NCBI GenBank assembly: GCA_039187315.1
Contig: JBCCZQ010000003.1
Location: 1 to 64,000, forward strand
Origin: JANQQZ01 sp039187315
GTDB lineage: Bacteria > Planctomycetota > Phycisphaerae > Phycisphaerales > UBA1924
DNA length: 64,000 bases
Reading direction: 5' to 3'
Under the pieces are notes generated by a model. The model did not search any database and was not told the DNA's origin. It worked only from the letters and a program-made list of their open reading frames with translations. The position numbers and the translations under genes were made by a program. Of this stretch, positions 33,217 through 42,305 are shown piece after piece (the first letter of the stretch is position 1; each line of letters begins with the position of its first letter).

Positions 33217-36200
33217 ATGATCGTGCTGCACGCCGCCTGGACCTCGGGCGGTCTCCACCTCTGGGCCGAGGACGCCAACGCATCGAGCGTCGAATCGCTC
33301 GACGCGCCCGCGAGCGAACCGACGCTGCCGCAGATGCCACCGTTGGACGCCGAATCCACCACCGGCGAAAACGGATACGTCGATCAGGACGAGGCCGAGG
33401 ATGCGCCGACCGCTGTACAGGTCATCCACGTGCGCTATGCCGATGCTCGAACGCTGTCTGGTATTTGCGACGAGATCGGAGTGGCGTGCGAGCCTGCCTC
33501 GGTGACGCTGAGACTGCCCGCGGTCGACGGCCAGCCGCTTCCGAGCCCGCGTCTAGCGCATTCCACCGGCGCGGCAGTGAGCGATCGGCCAGCCACGGGG
33601 CTTGCCTCCGTGGAGGTCCAGGCCGTTCGTATCGAGCCGGATCTTGTGGCGGACTGCCTGGAGCGGCTGCTCGATTCGGCGAGCAGGCTGCAGCTGCTGA
33701 ACAGCCCCGAGATCGGCTATTTCGCTCAGGTCGGCCGGCTCACGCGGCGGCTGCTCGCGCATCAGCGCTTCGTCCCTGCGCTGCGTCAGGACGCTTCGGG
33801 CGATCTGACAGGCAGCTGGCAGGCGTGGCTGGCCGACGAGCAGACGGCCGAGGACGCTGCGTCCCTTGTTGCCGCCATGCCGCCCGCGGCGCGGGCCGTC
33901 GAGGACGCCCTCGATCACGAGCCTGCCGCCATCCTCGACGACATGATCGGCACCCTCACCAACGCGACCGCCCGCCAAGCCTTGAGCGCCGACGGCATCG
34001 CCGAGGTGCTCGAGGGCCGCGATACGTCGGATGTCTCGGTCGGGTGGCTGACGGGCCTGCTGGGCGAGGCAGAAGCCGTGGCCGCTCCGGACCGCCGCGA
34101 ACTGATCAAGGGCGTTCGTTCCTGGATCGGCCGCCTGGAAGAACGCGGCGCCAGCACCGACTGGATGCTCTGCCTCCGTCTGAACGAACCCATGGTGATG
34201 CCGGGTGGAGCCGAGCCGGGGGACGACGCCAGACCGGCGATCGTTGAGCCGGCCGACGCGATGTGGTCGCTGAGCTTCCACCTCCAGCCGGTCGGCGTGG
34301 AGGATGTCCTGGTCGATGCGGCCGACATCTGGCTGCTCGCCGGCGACACGATCACGCTCGAAGGGCGCCGCCTCGACAAGCCGCAAGAGTTGCTGCTGGC
34401 TGAGCTGGGCAGGGCAAGCCGCCTCTACAAGCCCCTCGAACGCGCGCTCAACGAAGCCGAGCCGGTCGACGTGCAGCTTACGACCACCGAGGCCTACGAG
34501 TTCCTGAGAGAAATTCGTCCACTGCTCCGGGAGCAGGGCTTCGGTGTGCAGGAGCCGGCCTGGTTCGGCAGCGCGACATCGCGTCTTGGCGCACGCCTGC
34601 TGCTCGACAGCGACCCGAGTGAGCTCGACCCCGATTCCGGCGCATCCGGCGCGACAGGCCCGTCGCAGCTCGGCCTCGATGCGCTTGTGACATACCAGTG
34701 GCAGATCGCCGTCGGCGAAACCACACTCACGCTCCGCGAGTTCGAGGCCCTGGCCGAACGCAAGAGCCCGCTTGTGCAGATCAACGGCCGGTGGGTCGAG
34801 ATCCGACCCGAGGATGTCGAGGCCGCGGTCAAGTTCATCCGCGAGAACCCGGGCGGGCAGATGGCCGTCGGTGAAGCGATCCGCATGGCCTTTAGCACCG
34901 ATGTCCGCAACGCCGGGCTCAACGTCATCGGCCTCGAGACCAGCGGCTGGCTCGCGGACGTCTTCGGCGGCTCCAGCGAGGGGGAAGCTCTTCCTCTGCT
35001 CGAGCAGCCCGAGGGATTCAAGGGCACGCTCAGGCCCTACCAGCTCCGCGGCTACAGCTGGCTGAACTTCCTCGAGCGCTTCGGCTTCGGCGCATGCCTC
35101 GCCGACGATATGGGCCTGGGCAAGACCATCCAGCTCCTCGCCCGCTTTGCCCACGAGCGCGAGGAAGCCACCGCCCGCGGCGACACCGTCAAGCCGACCC
35201 TGCTAATCGTCCCGACTTCTGTTGTCGGCAACTGGATGCACGAGGCCAACCGCTTCACGCCGAGCCTGCGTGTCATGATCCACCACGGCTCCGACCGCCA
35301 CCAGGGCGACGCGTTTATCCAGCGTGTCGCAGCGTGCGACCTGGTCATCACGACCTATGCGCTGGCCAACCGTGATCAGGACCTGCTCGGCACGATCAAG
35401 TGGGGCCGGCTCGTCCTTGACGAGGCCCAATTCATCAAGAACCCCGCCGCCAAGCAGTCACAGGCGGTCCGCAACATCCCCGCCGACCGCCGCGTGGCGC
35501 TCACCGGCACGCCTGTCGAGAATCGTCTCAGCGAGCTCTGGTCCATCATGGACTTCCTGAACCCTGGCTACCTCGGCCCCCCGGGCACGTTCCGGAAAAA
35601 GTTTGCCGTACCGATCGAACGGTACCGCGACGAGCACCGCGGCCGCCAACTCCGCGCCCTCGTCCGCCCGTTCGTCCTCCGCAGGCTCAAGACGGACCCG
35701 AAGGTCGTCGGCGATCTGCCGCCCAAGGTCGAGAGCCGCGAGTACACGCACCTGACCAGTGAGCAGGCCGAGCTTTACGAGTCGACGGTCAAGCGGATGC
35801 TCACCGAGGTCGACCAGGCCGAGGGCATGCGGCGCCGAGGCATCGTGCTGTCTGCGCTCGTCCAGCTCAAGCAGATCTGCAACCACCCTGCCCAGGCGCT
35901 CAAAGAGTTCGACAAGAACGCGACCGCGGCCCCCTCGGCCGCCCGCTCCGGCAAGACCACACGCCTGATCGAGATGCTCGATGAGATCCTTGCCGCCGGC
36001 GACCAGGCCCTGATCTTCAGCCAGTTCCGCCAGATGGGCCACATCCTCGCTGTCACGCTCCGCCATGCCCTCGATCGTGAGGTGCTTTTCCTGCACGGCG
36101 GCACGCCACGCACCCAGCGGCAGAAACTCGTGGAGGAGTTTCAGCGGGCCGACGGCTCCGCGCCGATCATGCTCGTCAGCCTCCGCGCCGGCGGCGTCGG

Positions 36201-36492
36201 GCTCAACCTCACCGCCGCCAACCACGTCTTCCACTTCGATCGCTGGTGGAACCCCGCCGTCGAGAACCAGGCCACCGACCGTGCGTACCGGATTGGGCAG
36301 ACCAGGACCGTTCAGGTGCACAAGTTCGTCTGCCGGGGCACGCTGGAGGAACGCATCGACGAGATGCTCGAGCAGAAGACCGAGCTCGCGGAACAGATCG
36401 TCGGCTCGGGCGAGCAGTGGCTCACCGAGCTCGACACGAACGCGCTCAAGGAGCTGCTGACGCTCCGCGACGACGCGGTGGGGGAGGAGTAG
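33217..36492 (+). CDS. SNF2/Rad54-family DEAD/DEAH helicase
   Basis: A 1,091-residue ATP-dependent DNA translocase. ATG 33217 is chosen because its start MIVLHAAWTSGGLHLWAED resembles the N-terminus of bacterial SNF2 proteins with the DUF3670-type helicase-associated region. The N-terminal 580 residues are that accessory region. The motor has Walker A in LADDMGLGKTIQLL, motif II DEAQ in LVLDEAQFIKN, LTGTPVENRLSELWSIMDFL, and the C-terminal helicase lobe with ALIFSQFRQMG, LFLHGGTPRTQR, SLRAGGVGLNLTAANHVFHF and DRAYRIGQTRTVQVHKF. It is followed 21 bp later by a SWIM zinc-finger gene, the usual partner. Likely role is remodelling of protein-DNA complexes or repair; target unknown. Confidence 0.93.
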   Translation: MIVLHAAWTSGGLHLWAEDANASSVESLDAPASEPTLPQMPPLDAESTTGENGYVDQDEAEDAPTAVQVIHVRYADARTLSGICDEIGVACEPASVTLRLPAVDGQPLPSPRLAHSTGAAVSDRPATGLASVEVQAVRIEPDLVADCLERLLDSASRLQLLNSPEIGYFAQVGRLTRRLLAHQRFVPALRQDASGDLTGSWQAWLADEQTAEDAASLVAAMPPAARAVEDALDHEPAAILDDMIGTLTNATARQALSADGIAEVLEGRDTSDVSVGWLTGLLGEAEAVAAPDRRELIKGVRSWIGRLEERGASTDWMLCLRLNEPMVMPGGAEPGDDARPAIVEPADAMWSLSFHLQPVGVEDVLVDAADIWLLAGDTITLEGRRLDKPQELLLAELGRASRLYKPLERALNEAEPVDVQLTTTEAYEFLREIRPLLREQGFGVQEPAWFGSATSRLGARLLLDSDPSELDPDSGASGATGPSQLGLDALVTYQWQIAVGETTLTLREFEALAERKSPLVQINGRWVEIRPEDVEAAVKFIRENPGGQMAVGEAIRMAFSTDVRNAGLNVIGLETSGWLADVFGGSSEGEALPLLEQPEGFKGTLRPYQLRGYSWLNFLERFGFGACLADDMGLGKTIQLLARFAHEREEATARGDTVKPTLLIVPTSVVGNWMHEANRFTPSLRVMIHHGSDRHQGDAFIQRVAACDLVITTYALANRDQDLLGTIKWGRLVLDEAQFIKNPAAKQSQAVRNIPADRRVALTGTPVENRLSELWSIMDFLNPGYLGPPGTFRKKFAVPIERYRDEHRGRQLRALVRPFVLRRLKTDPKVVGDLPPKVESREYTHLTSEQAELYESTVKRMLTEVDQAEGMRRRGIVLSALVQLKQICNHPAQALKEFDKNATAAPSAARSGKTTRLIEMLDEILAAGDQALIFSQFRQMGHILAVTLRHALDREVLFLHGGTPRTQRQKLVEEFQRADGSAPIMLVSLRAGGVGLNLTAANHVFHFDRWWNPAVENQATDRAYRIGQTRTVQVHKFVCRGTLEERIDEMLEQKTELAEQIVGSGEQWLTELDTNALKELLTLRDDAVGEE

Positions 36493-36513
36493 GGCTTCCG
36501 CCCGACGGACCCG

Positions 36514-37542
36514 ATGGATCAGCCCCGCCGCCCCAGCTCCAAGAAGCCACCTCCGCCGGCCATGACGCCCAGGCCCATGCGTGCGATGAGCCGACCCGCC
36601 GAGCGGACCAAGAACCCGAGGCGGGTCCGGGGCGGCGTTCGCATGCCGTCGACCCAGCGCGCCAGCGAGAGCTGGGCCGGCCAGCGGTGGCTCCGCCTGA
36701 TCGAGCAGGGTGTCGAGCCCGCGATGCAGGCAGAGGCCATGGAGTACGCGGCGCTCGGGCAGACCCGGACCATGGGTGTGGAGCCGGGCCAGATCGTCGC
36801 CTCGGTGCAGGGCCGCTCTCCACGCGCGTACCGCGTCTCGATCACGCTGCCTGCGTTCACCGATGCCGACTGGGAGCGCGTGCTCGCGACGATGGGCGAC
36901 CAAGCGCGCTACGCGGCCAAGCTATTGGCCGGCGAGCTGCCTACGAGCATCGAGGAGTTGTTCGTGCCGCTCGGTCTGCACCTGTACCCAACCGATCCCG
37001 CGGAGCTCGTGCCGACATGCAACTGCGACGAGCCCAAGAGCGACCCCGGAGGCTGGTGCAAGCACTCGGTCTGCGCCGCGCTGCTGATGGCCGATCAGCT
37101 TGCTCAGGACCCCTGGCTCATCTTCACGCTCCGAGGCATGCCCAAGACCGACCTGCTCGACCGTCTCCGCCACGGCCGGCTGGTGCCCGGCGGGGCCGAC
37201 GGCTCCGCGCCGGTCTATGCACCACACGTCGGGCCTGTGGAGGCCATAGCCGTGCAACCGCTCGAATCTTGCATCGAGCACTTCTGGGAGCAGCCGGCCA
37301 CCCTTGAGCACCTGCACCTGGCCGTTGAGAAGCCCGAGGTCACGCACCCGCTGCTCCGCCGGCTGGGCCAGAGCCCGTTTGAGCAGAGCCGTGTCCCGCT
37401 CGTCGGCCTGCTCGCACCTGCTACGACCTCATCAGCGAGCACGTTCTGCGTACCGAGCCCGAAGCTGACCACGCGGATGCCGAGGACGAACCGGCAGAAG
37501 CGCACGACGCTGAGTCTGAGAGCGACGCCTAGGATCATGTAA
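36514..37542 (+). CDS. SWIM zinc-finger protein, partner of SNF2 helicase (3' frame disturbed)
   Basis: The open frame encodes 342 residues. The N-terminus is basic and proline-rich. A globular region follows (IVASVQGRSPRAYRVSITLP), then the SWIM motif CNCDEP...GWCKHSVCAALL near 169-190 (C-x-C...C-x-H), which binds zinc and usually DNA or protein, and a C-terminal region. Bacterial SWIM proteins are commonly paired with SNF2 helicases as here. From about codon 303 the frame turns into low-complexity Ser/Thr/Arg text. The +2 frame instead gives CYDLISEHVLRTEPEADHAD and an acidic tail ending at TAG 37530-37532, so one base appears lost near 37417. The true protein probably ends at 37532. Confidence 0.85.
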   Translation: MDQPRRPSSKKPPPPAMTPRPMRAMSRPAERTKNPRRVRGGVRMPSTQRASESWAGQRWLRLIEQGVEPAMQAEAMEYAALGQTRTMGVEPGQIVASVQGRSPRAYRVSITLPAFTDADWERVLATMGDQARYAAKLLAGELPTSIEELFVPLGLHLYPTDPAELVPTCNCDEPKSDPGGWCKHSVCAALLMADQLAQDPWLIFTLRGMPKTDLLDRLRHGRLVPGGADGSAPVYAPHVGPVEAIAVQPLESCIEHFWEQPATLEHLHLAVEKPEVTHPLLRRLGQSPFEQSRVPLVGLLAPATTSSASTFCVPSPKLTTRMPRTNRQKRTTLSLRATPRIM

Positions 37543-37823
37543 GGAGCCGGCCGTGACGCTGGGGGTCATCCCTTCGGCGCGGCCATGGGTCCCACCCGGC
37601 TGTGCCCCAGCAGGCACGACCGCGGAAGGGCGGGGTCCAGCTCAGGCGTCGGGGTCGAGCGATCGACGACCGGGGCCCAGTCCGCGGCCGACGCTCTCGG
37701 TGTCCCGTTTCGGGAACCGGGCACGCCGGACCGCGCGTGTGGTTCGACGTGTCCCGCGGCGATCGACGAACGATCACCGCCGAGCGAGGGAGGCCGCCTC
37801 CGCGACGGTAGATGGATCACCGG

Positions 37824-37895
37824 TTCCCGGTGGTGTAATTGGCAACACTTCTGTTTTTGGTACAGACATTCCAGGTTCGAGTCCTGGCCGGGAAG
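37824..37895 (+). tRNA. tRNA-Gln (anticodon TTG)
   Basis: A complete 72-nt cloverleaf: acceptor TTCCCGG/CCGGGAA, D arm GTGT/ACAC, anticodon stem TCTGT/ACAGA with loop TTTTGGT (anticodon TTG), T arm CAGG-TTCGAGT-CCTG region, discriminator G. The U1-A72 acceptor end is typical of tRNA-Gln. CCA is not encoded. Confidence 0.95.
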
Positions 37896-37936
37896 CTTGC
37901 CACCGATCCGCCCCGTCGCATCCGCGGCAGTCAGCG

Positions 37937-38716
37937 ATGCCCCAACCGATCGCCATCATCCTCGCCGCCGGCAAGGGCACGCGCATGCGGTCCGACCTGC
38001 CCAAGGTCTGTCATCCTGTCGGCGGAAGGCCCATGGTCGCGATCGTCACCGATGCCTGCCTCGCGGCAGGCTGCGAGCGAGTCGTCGCGGTGGTCGGTTA
38101 CAAGCAGGAGCTCGTACGCGAGGCCCTCGCCGCCTTTGGCGACCGGGTCGCGTACGCGGTGCAAGAAGAGCAGCTCGGCACGGGCCACGCGGTCCGCTGC
38201 GCCATCCCCGCCTTGCATCACGCGGACCCCGAGACCCCGGTGCTCGTGCTCTGCGGCGACGGACCGCTGATTCGGCTCGACACGCTCCGAGCCCTCCTGT
38301 CGCGCCACACTGAATCGAACGCCGCGGCGACGCTCGCCACCGCTGTCCTCGACGATGCGTCCGGGTACGGACGCATCAAGCGCGATGCCGAAGGCCGCTT
38401 CGTTGGCATCGTCGAGCAGAAAAACGCCACCGAAGACGAGCTGGCGATCCGTGAGGTGAATCCCAGCTACTACTGCTTCCGCCTGGGGGACCTCGCCGAG
38501 GGGCTCGGCGCGCTAACACGGAACGAGCTGACCGGCGAGGAGTACATCACCGACGTCCCGGCGTGGCTGCTCGGGCGGGGCGGGACCGTCGAGGTCATCG
38601 ACGCGGTTCCCTCCGAGGATGTGCTGAGCATCAACACACCGGAGCAGCTCGCCGAGGTCGACACGATTTTTCGGGCACGCATCGGCGACCCGAGCACCGC
38701 AGGAGGGCAGCCCTGA
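37937..38716 (+). CDS. UDP-N-acetylglucosamine pyrophosphorylase-type nucleotidyltransferase (GlmU N-domain only)
   Basis: A 259-residue protein matching the uridylyltransferase half of GlmU: IILAAGKGTRMRSDLPKVCH near 7-26 (nucleotide-binding loop with Lys), QEEQLGTGHAVRCA, VLCGDGPLIR, ASGYGRIKRD, VEQKNATEDE and NPSYYCF (NxG/E region). The C-terminal left-handed beta-helix acetyltransferase domain of GlmU is missing; the protein ends soon after the last nucleotidyltransferase helix. It would make UDP-GlcNAc from GlcNAc-1-P, with acetylation done by another protein. The stop overlaps the prs start by one base, and the gene order with prs, rplY and pth is that of bacterial glmU operons. Confidence 0.88.
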   Translation: MPQPIAIILAAGKGTRMRSDLPKVCHPVGGRPMVAIVTDACLAAGCERVVAVVGYKQELVREALAAFGDRVAYAVQEEQLGTGHAVRCAIPALHHADPETPVLVLCGDGPLIRLDTLRALLSRHTESNAAATLATAVLDDASGYGRIKRDAEGRFVGIVEQKNATEDELAIREVNPSYYCFRLGDLAEGLGALTRNELTGEEYITDVPAWLLGRGGTVEVIDAVPSEDVLSINTPEQLAEVDTIFRARIGDPSTAGGQP

Positions 38717-39699
38717 TGGCCAGCTACGACGCGGACAGGATGAAGATCTTTGCAGGCCTCCACCACAAGGAGCTCGCCGCCAAGATGTGCGAGCGCCTGC
38801 GGCTGCCCCTTGCCGACGCCAAGACGCACGCCTTCCCGGACGGCGAGCTGCTCGTCAAGGTCGACGAGGATGTCCGCGGCCGCGACTGCTTCGTCGTCAT
38901 CTCCACATGCACACCCGTCAACGACAACCTGATCGAGATGCTGATCTTCCTGGACTGCCTCCGCCGGGCGAGCGCCAAGACCGTCACGCTCGTGCTGCCC
39001 TACTTCGGCTACGGCCGGCAGGACCGCAAGAGCGAAGGGCGTGTCCCGATCACCGCCAAGCTCGTCGCGAACCTGATCACCGCCGGCAAGGCCGACCGGG
39101 TCATCGCGATCGACCTCCACGCCGCACAGATCCAGGGCTTCTTCGACCTGCCGGTCGATCACCTCTCGGCCACACCGGTCTTCCACGAATATTTCGGCTC
39201 GATCCGCGACGATCTCGGCGACCTCTGTCTCGTCTCGCCCGACGTCGGCAACGTCAAGGTAGCCGAGGGCTTTGCCAACCTGCTCCACGGCGATCTGGCC
39301 ATCATCAACAAGCGCCGCCTCTCAGGCACCGAGGTGGTGACGGATCACATCATCGGCGATGTCGCAGGCAAGACCGTGCTTATGGTTGACGACATGATCT
39401 CGACAGCCGGCACGATCTGCGAGGCCGCAGAGCTTGTCATGGAAAACGGTGCGACCGGCGTGATCGCCGCGGCCACCCACGGCCTGCTGGTCGGCAAGGC
39501 CTGCGAACGGCTCGCCGACAGCCCGATCAGCAAGATCGTGGTCACCAACACGATCCCACAGGACCGCAACCGCGAGCGGCTCGGCGAAATGCTCGTAGAG
39601 CTGAACGTCGGCAACCTGCTCGGCGATGCGATCTACCGAGTCCATCACAACGAATCCGTCAGCGCCCTCTTCCGGAGCACCGCGGGCCTGAAGCGCTAA
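38716..39699 (+). CDS. prs: Ribose-phosphate pyrophosphokinase (PRPP synthetase)
   Basis: A 327-residue enzyme making PRPP from ribose-5-phosphate and ATP for nucleotide, His and Trp synthesis. Visible motifs: FPDGELLVKVDEDVRGRDCF near the N-terminus, YFGYGRQDRKSEGRVPITAK (ATP-binding flexible region), IDLHAAQIQGFFDLPVDHL (metal/catalytic His), and the PRPP loop VDDMISTAGTICEAAE. AGGAGG stands upstream of the ATG inside the preceding coding end (TGATG overlap), indicating tight coupling. Length is the usual class I length. Confidence 0.97.
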   Translation: MASYDADRMKIFAGLHHKELAAKMCERLRLPLADAKTHAFPDGELLVKVDEDVRGRDCFVVISTCTPVNDNLIEMLIFLDCLRRASAKTVTLVLPYFGYGRQDRKSEGRVPITAKLVANLITAGKADRVIAIDLHAAQIQGFFDLPVDHLSATPVFHEYFGSIRDDLGDLCLVSPDVGNVKVAEGFANLLHGDLAIINKRRLSGTEVVTDHIIGDVAGKTVLMVDDMISTAGTICEAAELVMENGATGVIAAATHGLLVGKACERLADSPISKIVVTNTIPQDRNRERLGEMLVELNVGNLLGDAIYRVHHNESVSALFRSTAGLKR

Positions 39700-39742
39700 C
39701 CGAAACAAACACACCCAAGCGAACACGCACGAGGAACAAGCC

Positions 39743-40384
39743 ATGCACGAGAACGCACCAGTCATCAAGGCCGAACGCCGCGAACGCACCGGCTCTCGCT
39801 ACGCACGCCGACTCCGCGATGCCGGGCGTCTGCCCGTCGTCGTCTACGGACACGGGCAGCAGCCGGCCCACGTGAGTGTCGACGCCAAGACCACGATCCG
39901 TGCGATCCACGACGGCGAGCGCGTCTTCAAGATCGACCTCGATGGCTCGCAGGACATCGTCTTGCTCCGCGATGTCCAGTTCGACTACCTCGGCGACGGC
40001 ATTGTCCACGCCGACCTCTCACGCGTCTCGCTCGATGAGGTGACCCACGCGAACGTCCGCGTCAAGCTCGTCGGCGACGCCGTAGGCCTGAAGGAGGCGG
40101 GGACCACGCTTGTGCACCCGCACGATGAGCTCAGCGTCGAGTGCAAGCTCCGTGACCTGCCCGACGAGATCGAGGTCGACATCGCGCACCTCGAATCCGG
40201 AGACTCGATCACTGCCGGCGAGGTCCAACTCCCCGCCGGGGTAAAGCTGCTGTCCGATGCCAGCACGGTGCTCGCCACTATCGCAGCCGCGATGAAGGCC
40301 GCCCCGACCGCCGAGGAGGAGACCGTTGGCGGCGATGCGCAGCCAGAGGTTATCGAGAAGAAGAAAGAAGAGAGCGAGGGCTGA
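39743..40384 (+). CDS. rplY: 50S ribosomal protein L25/general stress protein Ctc
   Basis: A 213-residue CTC-type L25, which binds 5S rRNA with its N-terminal domain (AERRERTGSRYARRLRDAGR, then LPVVVYGHG). A C-terminal TL5-like beta domain follows (VRVKLVGDAVGLKEAGTTLV, LSVECKLRDLPDEIEVDIAH). An acidic, lysine-rich tail ends the protein. It lies 43 bp after prs and 7 bp before pth, the conserved bacterial order prs-ctc-pth. Confidence 0.95.
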   Translation: MHENAPVIKAERRERTGSRYARRLRDAGRLPVVVYGHGQQPAHVSVDAKTTIRAIHDGERVFKIDLDGSQDIVLLRDVQFDYLGDGIVHADLSRVSLDEVTHANVRVKLVGDAVGLKEAGTTLVHPHDELSVECKLRDLPDEIEVDIAHLESGDSITAGEVQLPAGVKLLSDASTVLATIAAAMKAAPTAEEETVGGDAQPEVIEKKKEESEG

Positions 40385-40391
40385 CTGCGGC

Positions 40392-41084
40392 ATGAAGCTC
40401 ATCGTTGGGTTAGGCAACCCGGGCCTCGAGTACGCCAAGACCCGGCACAACGCCGGGTTTATGGCGGCCGATCGCCTCGCCGAACGCCACGCACGCGGGC
40501 AGATCGCCAAGAGCAAGTTCCACGCATCGATCCTCGACGCCACGATCGCCGACGAGAAATTCCTCCTGATGAAACCGACGACGTACATGAACCGCTCCGG
40601 GCAGGCGATCGCCGAGGCCGTCCGCTTTTACAAGCTGACACCGGCCAGCGATCTGCTCGTGCTTGTAGACGATGCCGCAATCGATGTCGGCACGGTCCGT
40701 GTCCGTGCTAGCGGGGGCGCGGGCGGGCAGAACGGGCTGGCGGATATCCAGCAGAAGCTCGGGACCGCCGACTACCCGCGTCTGCGCATCGGCATCGGGC
40801 CCAGGCCCTCGTTCATGACGCTCCACGATTTCGTTCTCGGCCGTTTTTCAGAAGACGATGCCGGGCCGCTGGACACCGCACTGACCAAGGCGGCCGATGC
40901 CGCGGAGCTGTTTGTCGCGCAGGGCGTCGACACCGCCATGAACCGCTTCAACACCCGCCCACCGAAGCCGCCCAAGCCAGAACCCGCAACGCAGCCGTCC
41001 GATGAGACGGTGGTGCCGCCGAAGCCGCAGCCAACACACGAACAGATCCACAAGAACGAACACGACCAAGGGGAATCAGCATGA
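40392..41084 (+). CDS. pth: Peptidyl-tRNA hydrolase
   Basis: A 230-residue enzyme that releases peptides from stalled peptidyl-tRNA. ATG 40392 gives the canonical start MKLIVGLGNPGLEYAKTRHN, with catalytic His19 and Asn9. Further motifs are LLMKPTTYMNRSGQAI, LLVLVDDAAIDVGTVRVRAS and GGAGGQNGLADIQQKLGT. After the normal end near residue 185, a proline/lysine/threonine-rich tail of about 45 residues (PPKPPKPEPATQPS) extends beyond the usual length. The stop overlaps the rpsF start (ATGA). Confidence 0.96.
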   Translation: MKLIVGLGNPGLEYAKTRHNAGFMAADRLAERHARGQIAKSKFHASILDATIADEKFLLMKPTTYMNRSGQAIAEAVRFYKLTPASDLLVLVDDAAIDVGTVRVRASGGAGGQNGLADIQQKLGTADYPRLRIGIGPRPSFMTLHDFVLGRFSEDDAGPLDTALTKAADAAELFVAQGVDTAMNRFNTRPPKPPKPEPATQPSDETVVPPKPQPTHEQIHKNEHDQGESA

Positions 41085-41665
41085 CCGATACCGCGACCGA
41101 AACACGCCTGGGAATCTACGAGGCGATGTTCCTGATCAGCCAGTCCGAGGCGGCCGACCTCGGCGGCGTTGTCGAGCACATCCACAGCCTGTTCGAGCGT
41201 GCCGGCGCGACCGTGCTTGCCATGCAGAAGTGGGACGAACGCCGGCTCGCCTACGAGATCAACAAGCAGAAGCGCGGCGTCTACCTGCTCTGCTACTTCC
41301 AGGCCGAGACGCCCTCGCTCGCCGGCTTCGAGCGAGACTGCAACCTCTCTGAGCGGATCATGCGCGTGCTCGTGACCAAGGCCGACCACCTGACCGAAGA
41401 AGAGATCGCCTCGGCCGACGGACGCGAAGAACTCGCGATCGAGTCAAAGATGCGCGCCGAGCGTGCCGCCGAACGCGCCGAAGCCGGCGCCGCAGCCTCG
41501 GTCTCTCTCGGCGCCCCAGTCGCCAAGCAGGAAGAGCCCCAGCCTGAAGCCCAGCCCGACGAAACCCAGCCCGCAACCCAGCCCGGAGTCGAGCCCGAAG
41601 CCACGACGGCGCCAGAAGCCGGTGCCGAGCCGGCCGGCCAGCCCGAGGATGCGCCGTCGGGCTGA
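41081..41665 (+). CDS. rpsF: 30S ribosomal protein S6 with acidic C-terminal extension
   Basis: A 194-residue S6; the usual domain is about 95-100 residues. The core is seen as LGIYEAMFLISQSEAADLGG, then VLAMQKWDERRLAYEINKQK and RGVYLLCYFQAE, LSERIMRVLVTKADH. From about residue 105 the chain is a coiled, Ala/Glu-rich segment, then a Pro/Gln/Glu-rich tail. In the ribosome S6 pairs with S18, and long acidic tails are known in some phyla. It is coupled to pth by a 4-bp overlap and followed by ssb after 89 bp. Confidence 0.95.
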   Translation: MTDTATETRLGIYEAMFLISQSEAADLGGVVEHIHSLFERAGATVLAMQKWDERRLAYEINKQKRGVYLLCYFQAETPSLAGFERDCNLSERIMRVLVTKADHLTEEEIASADGREELAIESKMRAERAAERAEAGAAASVSLGAPVAKQEEPQPEAQPDETQPATQPGVEPEATTAPEAGAEPAGQPEDAPSG

Positions 41666-41754
41666 ACGGTTCTCGAATCAGAATCGACCTACCGTATTCC
41701 GAACGATAGACTGCACGAACGTGGCACACGCCCCGTTCACGGGAGGGATCACAC

Positions 41755-42213
41755 ATGGCCAACTTCAACAAAGTCTTCCTGCTCGGCAACCTGACCCGAG
41801 ATATCGAGCTCAGGCACACCTCCGGCAACCAGGCCGTCGCCAACTTCGGCCTGGCCATCAACCGCCGCTACCGGACCTCGTCCGGCGAAGACCGCGAGGA
41901 AACCACCTACGTCGACTGCGAGTCCTGGGGACGTCAGGCCGAGGTCATGGCCCAGTACCTGAGCAAGGGTCGGCCCGTCTTCATCGAGGGCCGGCTGAAG
42001 CTCGATACATGGCAGGATAAGAACGACGGCTCCAACCGCTCCAAGCTCCGCATCGTCGTCGAGAACTTCCAGTTCATCGATTCGGGTGGCGGCGGCGGTG
42101 GTGGTGGCGCCGGCGGCGGACGCGGCGGACAGCGTCAGCCCGCCCGCTCGGCTCCGCAGAACGACGGCGGCGGCTACGGCGAGCCGATCGATGCCGACGA
42201 CATCCCGTTCTGA
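41755..42213 (+). CDS. ssb: Single-stranded DNA-binding protein
   Basis: A 152-residue bacterial SSB. An OB fold (NKVFLLGNLTRDIELRHTSG, VANFGLAINRRY, TYVDCESWGRQAEVMAQYL, GRPVFIEGRLKLDTWQD) precedes a glycine-rich linker (GGGGGGGGAGGGRGGQ) and an acidic tip DADDIPF that recruits replication and repair proteins. It lies between rpsF and rplI, as in many bacteria, GGGAGG standing before the ATG. Confidence 0.97.
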   Translation: MANFNKVFLLGNLTRDIELRHTSGNQAVANFGLAINRRYRTSSGEDREETTYVDCESWGRQAEVMAQYLSKGRPVFIEGRLKLDTWQDKNDGSNRSKLRIVVENFQFIDSGGGGGGGGAGGGRGGQRQPARSAPQNDGGGYGEPIDADDIPF

Positions 42214-42272
42214 ACGACCTAGCATCATCCTCATGCCGCCGGGCTGACATCGGCGGTTTCCACGATCACCCC

Positions 42273-42305
42273 GTTGGGGCGGCGAGGACCTCGCCGCTCC
42301 TCAAC
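42273..42305 (+). promoter_or_regulatory. Strong hairpin in the leader of rplI
   Basis: An 8-bp perfect stem GCGGCGAG/CTCGCCGC with a 3-nt loop, extended outward by GTTGGG/TCC..AAC with a 2-nt bulge, lies 44 bp upstream of the rplI start between ssb and rplI. No T-run follows, so it looks like a processing, attenuation or ribosomal-protein control element rather than a terminator. Function is inferred. Confidence 0.45.
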
